Positions 62,357 to 64,000 of a stretch of 64,000 bases of DNA are shown one piece after another. A model generated the notes under the pieces. It was not told where the DNA came from. It worked only from the letters and a program-made list of their open reading frames with translations, and did not search any database. Source of the DNA: Gordoniibacillus chartarius (GTDB lineage: Bacteria; Bacillota; Bacilli; Paenibacillales; NBRC-103111); the NCBI RefSeq assembly GCF_042432825.1, contig NZ_JBHLWN010000100.1, positions 8,086 to 72,085 on the forward strand. The letters are read 5' to 3'. Numbering within the stretch: the first letter of the stretch is position 1; each line of letters starts with the position of its first letter. A program made the translations under genes and the position numbers.

Positions 62357-63841
62357 ATGGGCAAAGCGACCGGTTTTATGGAATATGGGCGGGAGGTGCC
62401 GCAGGAAGCGGCGCCGCTCCTGCGGATTCATCACTGGAACGAGTTTGCGGTGCCGCTGCCGGAAGAGAAGCTGCGCGAGCAGGGAGCGCGGTGCATGGAC
62501 TGCGGCATACCGTTCTGTCATACCGGCAAGCTGATCAGCGGGATGGCGGCAGGCTGTCCGATCCACAACCTTATTCCGGAATTCAACGATCTCGTGTACC
62601 GCGGACAGTGGCGGGAGGCGCTGGAGCGGCTGCTGAAGACGAACAATTTTCCCGAGTTTACGGGACGGGTTTGTCCGGCGCCCTGCGAAGGCTCGTGTAC
62701 GGTCGGGCTGAACGGCTCGGCGGTAACGATCAAGTCGATCGAGAAGGCGATTATCGACCGCGGCTTTGCCGAAGGCTGGGTCACGCCGAAGCCGCCCGCC
62801 GTGCGTACCGGTAAGAAGGTGGCCGTCATCGGTTCCGGACCTTCGGGCCTTGCCGCCGCAGCGCAGCTGAACAAGGCGGGGCACAGCGTGACGGTGTACG
62901 AGCGCGCGGACCGCGTCGGCGGGCTGCTCATGTACGGCATCCCGAACATGAAGCTGGATAAAAAATACGTGCAGCGCCGTGTCGATCTCATGGCTGCCGA
63001 AGGCGTGACGTTCGTGACGAACACGGAAATCGGCAAGGATATTCCGGCTCAGGAGCTTCGGGAGCAATTCGACGCGATCGTGCTATGCGGCGGAGCGACC
63101 AAGGGGCGCGACCTGCCGATCGAGGGCCGGGAGCTGAAGGGCATTCATCTGGCGATGGAATTTCTGAAGGCGAACACGAAGAGCTTGCTGGACTCGGAGC
63201 ACGAGGATGGGGCGTACATCAGCGCCGAGGACAAGGACGTCGTCGTGATCGGCGGCGGGGATACCGGGACGGACTGTGTCGGGACGTCGATCCGCCATAA
63301 GGCGAACAGCGTGACGCAGTTCGAAATTATGGCGAAACCGCCGGAGACGCGTCAGCCGAACAATCCTTGGCCGGAATGGCCGCGGGTGTACAAGATGGAC
63401 TACGGCCAGGAGGAGGCGGCCGCGCTGCAGGGCGAGGACCCGCGAGAGTATCTCATCTCGACGAAGAGATTCGTCGGCGATGAGAACGGGCACGTGAAGG
63501 AGGTTCACACCGTGCTGATCGAGTGGAAGCGGGACGACAGCGGCCGCTTCGCACCGGTCGAGGTGCCCGGCAGCGAGAAGGTGTATCCGGCGCAGCTCGT
63601 GCTTCTGGCGATGGGCTTCCTCGGACCGGAGCCGACCGTGCTGGAGCAGCTCGGCGTCGAACGCGACGAACGCTCCAACGCGAAAGCGGCGTACGGTCAA
63701 TTCGCCACGAATGTGCCTGGCGTATTCGCCGCAGGTGATATGCGCCGCGGACAAAGCCTGGTCGTGTGGGCGATCAACGAAGGCCGCGAAGCCGCCCGCG
63801 AGGTCGACAAATATTTGATGGGCGGGACGAATTTACCATAA
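62357..63841 (+). CDS. gltD: Glutamate synthase (NADPH) small subunit
   Basis: The 494-residue protein has the N-terminal Cys-rich region for two 4Fe-4S clusters (CMDCGIPFCH, CPIHN, CPAPCEGSC), the FAD motif GSGPSGLAAA near residue 158 and the NADPH motif GGGDTGTDC near 303, ending with FAAGDMRRGQSLVVWAINEG, the conserved FAD contact. It passes electrons from NADPH to the large subunit. GGGGGAGGAAGG precedes the ATG. It is the second gene of the glt operon, despite an unusually long structured spacer. Confidence 0.97.
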   Translation: MGKATGFMEYGREVPQEAAPLLRIHHWNEFAVPLPEEKLREQGARCMDCGIPFCHTGKLISGMAAGCPIHNLIPEFNDLVYRGQWREALERLLKTNNFPEFTGRVCPAPCEGSCTVGLNGSAVTIKSIEKAIIDRGFAEGWVTPKPPAVRTGKKVAVIGSGPSGLAAAAQLNKAGHSVTVYERADRVGGLLMYGIPNMKLDKKYVQRRVDLMAAEGVTFVTNTEIGKDIPAQELREQFDAIVLCGGATKGRDLPIEGRELKGIHLAMEFLKANTKSLLDSEHEDGAYISAEDKDVVVIGGGDTGTDCVGTSIRHKANSVTQFEIMAKPPETRQPNNPWPEWPRVYKMDYGQEEAAALQGEDPREYLISTKRFVGDENGHVKEVHTVLIEWKRDDSGRFAPVEVPGSEKVYPAQLVLLAMGFLGPEPTVLEQLGVERDERSNAKAAYGQFATNVPGVFAAGDMRRGQSLVVWAINEGREAAREVDKYLMGGTNLP

Positions 63842-63844
63842 CGG

Positions 63845-63892
63845 AAGCTTTGGCGCTCGGCGATGTTTAGGCCGCGGTGCCAAAGCTTTTTT
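63845..63892 (+). terminator. Rho-independent terminator after gltD
   Basis: AAGCTTTGGC and GCCAAAGCTT form a perfect 10-bp stem around a 24-nt loop, followed by six T residues. The remaining 108 bases to the window end are AT-rich and show no gene. Confidence 0.9.
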
Positions 63893-64000
63893 ATAAAAAA
63901 TAGATATACTACTGTTTTTTTAGTCATAAATATAGTAATATAGGGCTTGCTGAACAAGATTCGTTCCATTTACACCCAACGTAAGTCTCTAAACCCAAGC

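Overview
The window looks like chromosomal DNA from a GC-rich, endospore-forming Firmicute of the Paenibacillaceae (Paenibacillus or a close relative). The signs are strong AGGAGG-type ribosome-binding sites, YesM/YesN two-component pairs beside sugar ABC transporters, LplB/LplC-type permeases, a very large SLH-anchored surface protein, a sporulation-kinase-like PAS histidine kinase, a LysM-Gmad2 protein and a MocR regulator. This placement is inference from gene content. No rRNA, tRNA or CRISPR array was seen.

Layout. 1-6.6 kb: end of a PAS histidine kinase, then small metabolic and membrane genes (CPBP protease, methyltransferase, histidine phosphatase, APH-like kinase, DUF1361 protein). 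6.7-8.5 kb: a reverse-strand ABC-2 exporter. 8.7-18.1 kb: a sugar-uptake locus of histidine kinase, AraC-type response regulator, two permeases, binding lipoprotein, six-hairpin glycosidase-like protein and GH43, with a candidate CcpA site before the lipoprotein. 18.2-22.9 kb: an NSS transporter, an ECF sigma/DUF4179 anti-sigma pair with a candidate autoregulatory promoter, and a LysM-Gmad2 protein. 22.9-27.2 kb: repeat-rich intergenic DNA with a decayed DUF418-like fragment, an ABC-F ATPase and three small genes.

27.36-28.18 kb: the most unusual feature, an 822-bp non-autonomous transposon with Tn7-type ends. It has TGT...ACA termini, about 30-bp imperfect inverted ends, three spaced 20-21-bp repeats at one end and four contiguous ones at the other, and a perfect 5-bp target duplication (GCGGG). 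It has no transposase; it carries two tiny membrane-protein ORFs.

28.5-36.0 kb: a 2,498-residue secreted multidomain SLH protein. 36.2-52.3 kb: a pectin/rhamnogalacturonan utilisation locus containing a GH106-like enzyme, LplB/LplC-type permeases, a membrane-bound AraC activator resembling Bacillus subtilis YesS, a binding lipoprotein, GH105, two GH28 enzymes, an unrecognised 222-aa protein and a polysaccharide deacetylase-like protein. Neither sugar locus encodes its own ABC ATPase, so a shared MsmX-type ATPase elsewhere is expected.

52.4-64 kb: an HD hydrolase, an SDR-EamA operon divergent from a MocR regulator with a perfect 12-bp palindrome between them, a small membrane protein with a probable CTG start, and gltB-gltD (NADPH glutamate synthase) separated by a 177-nt nested inverted repeat.
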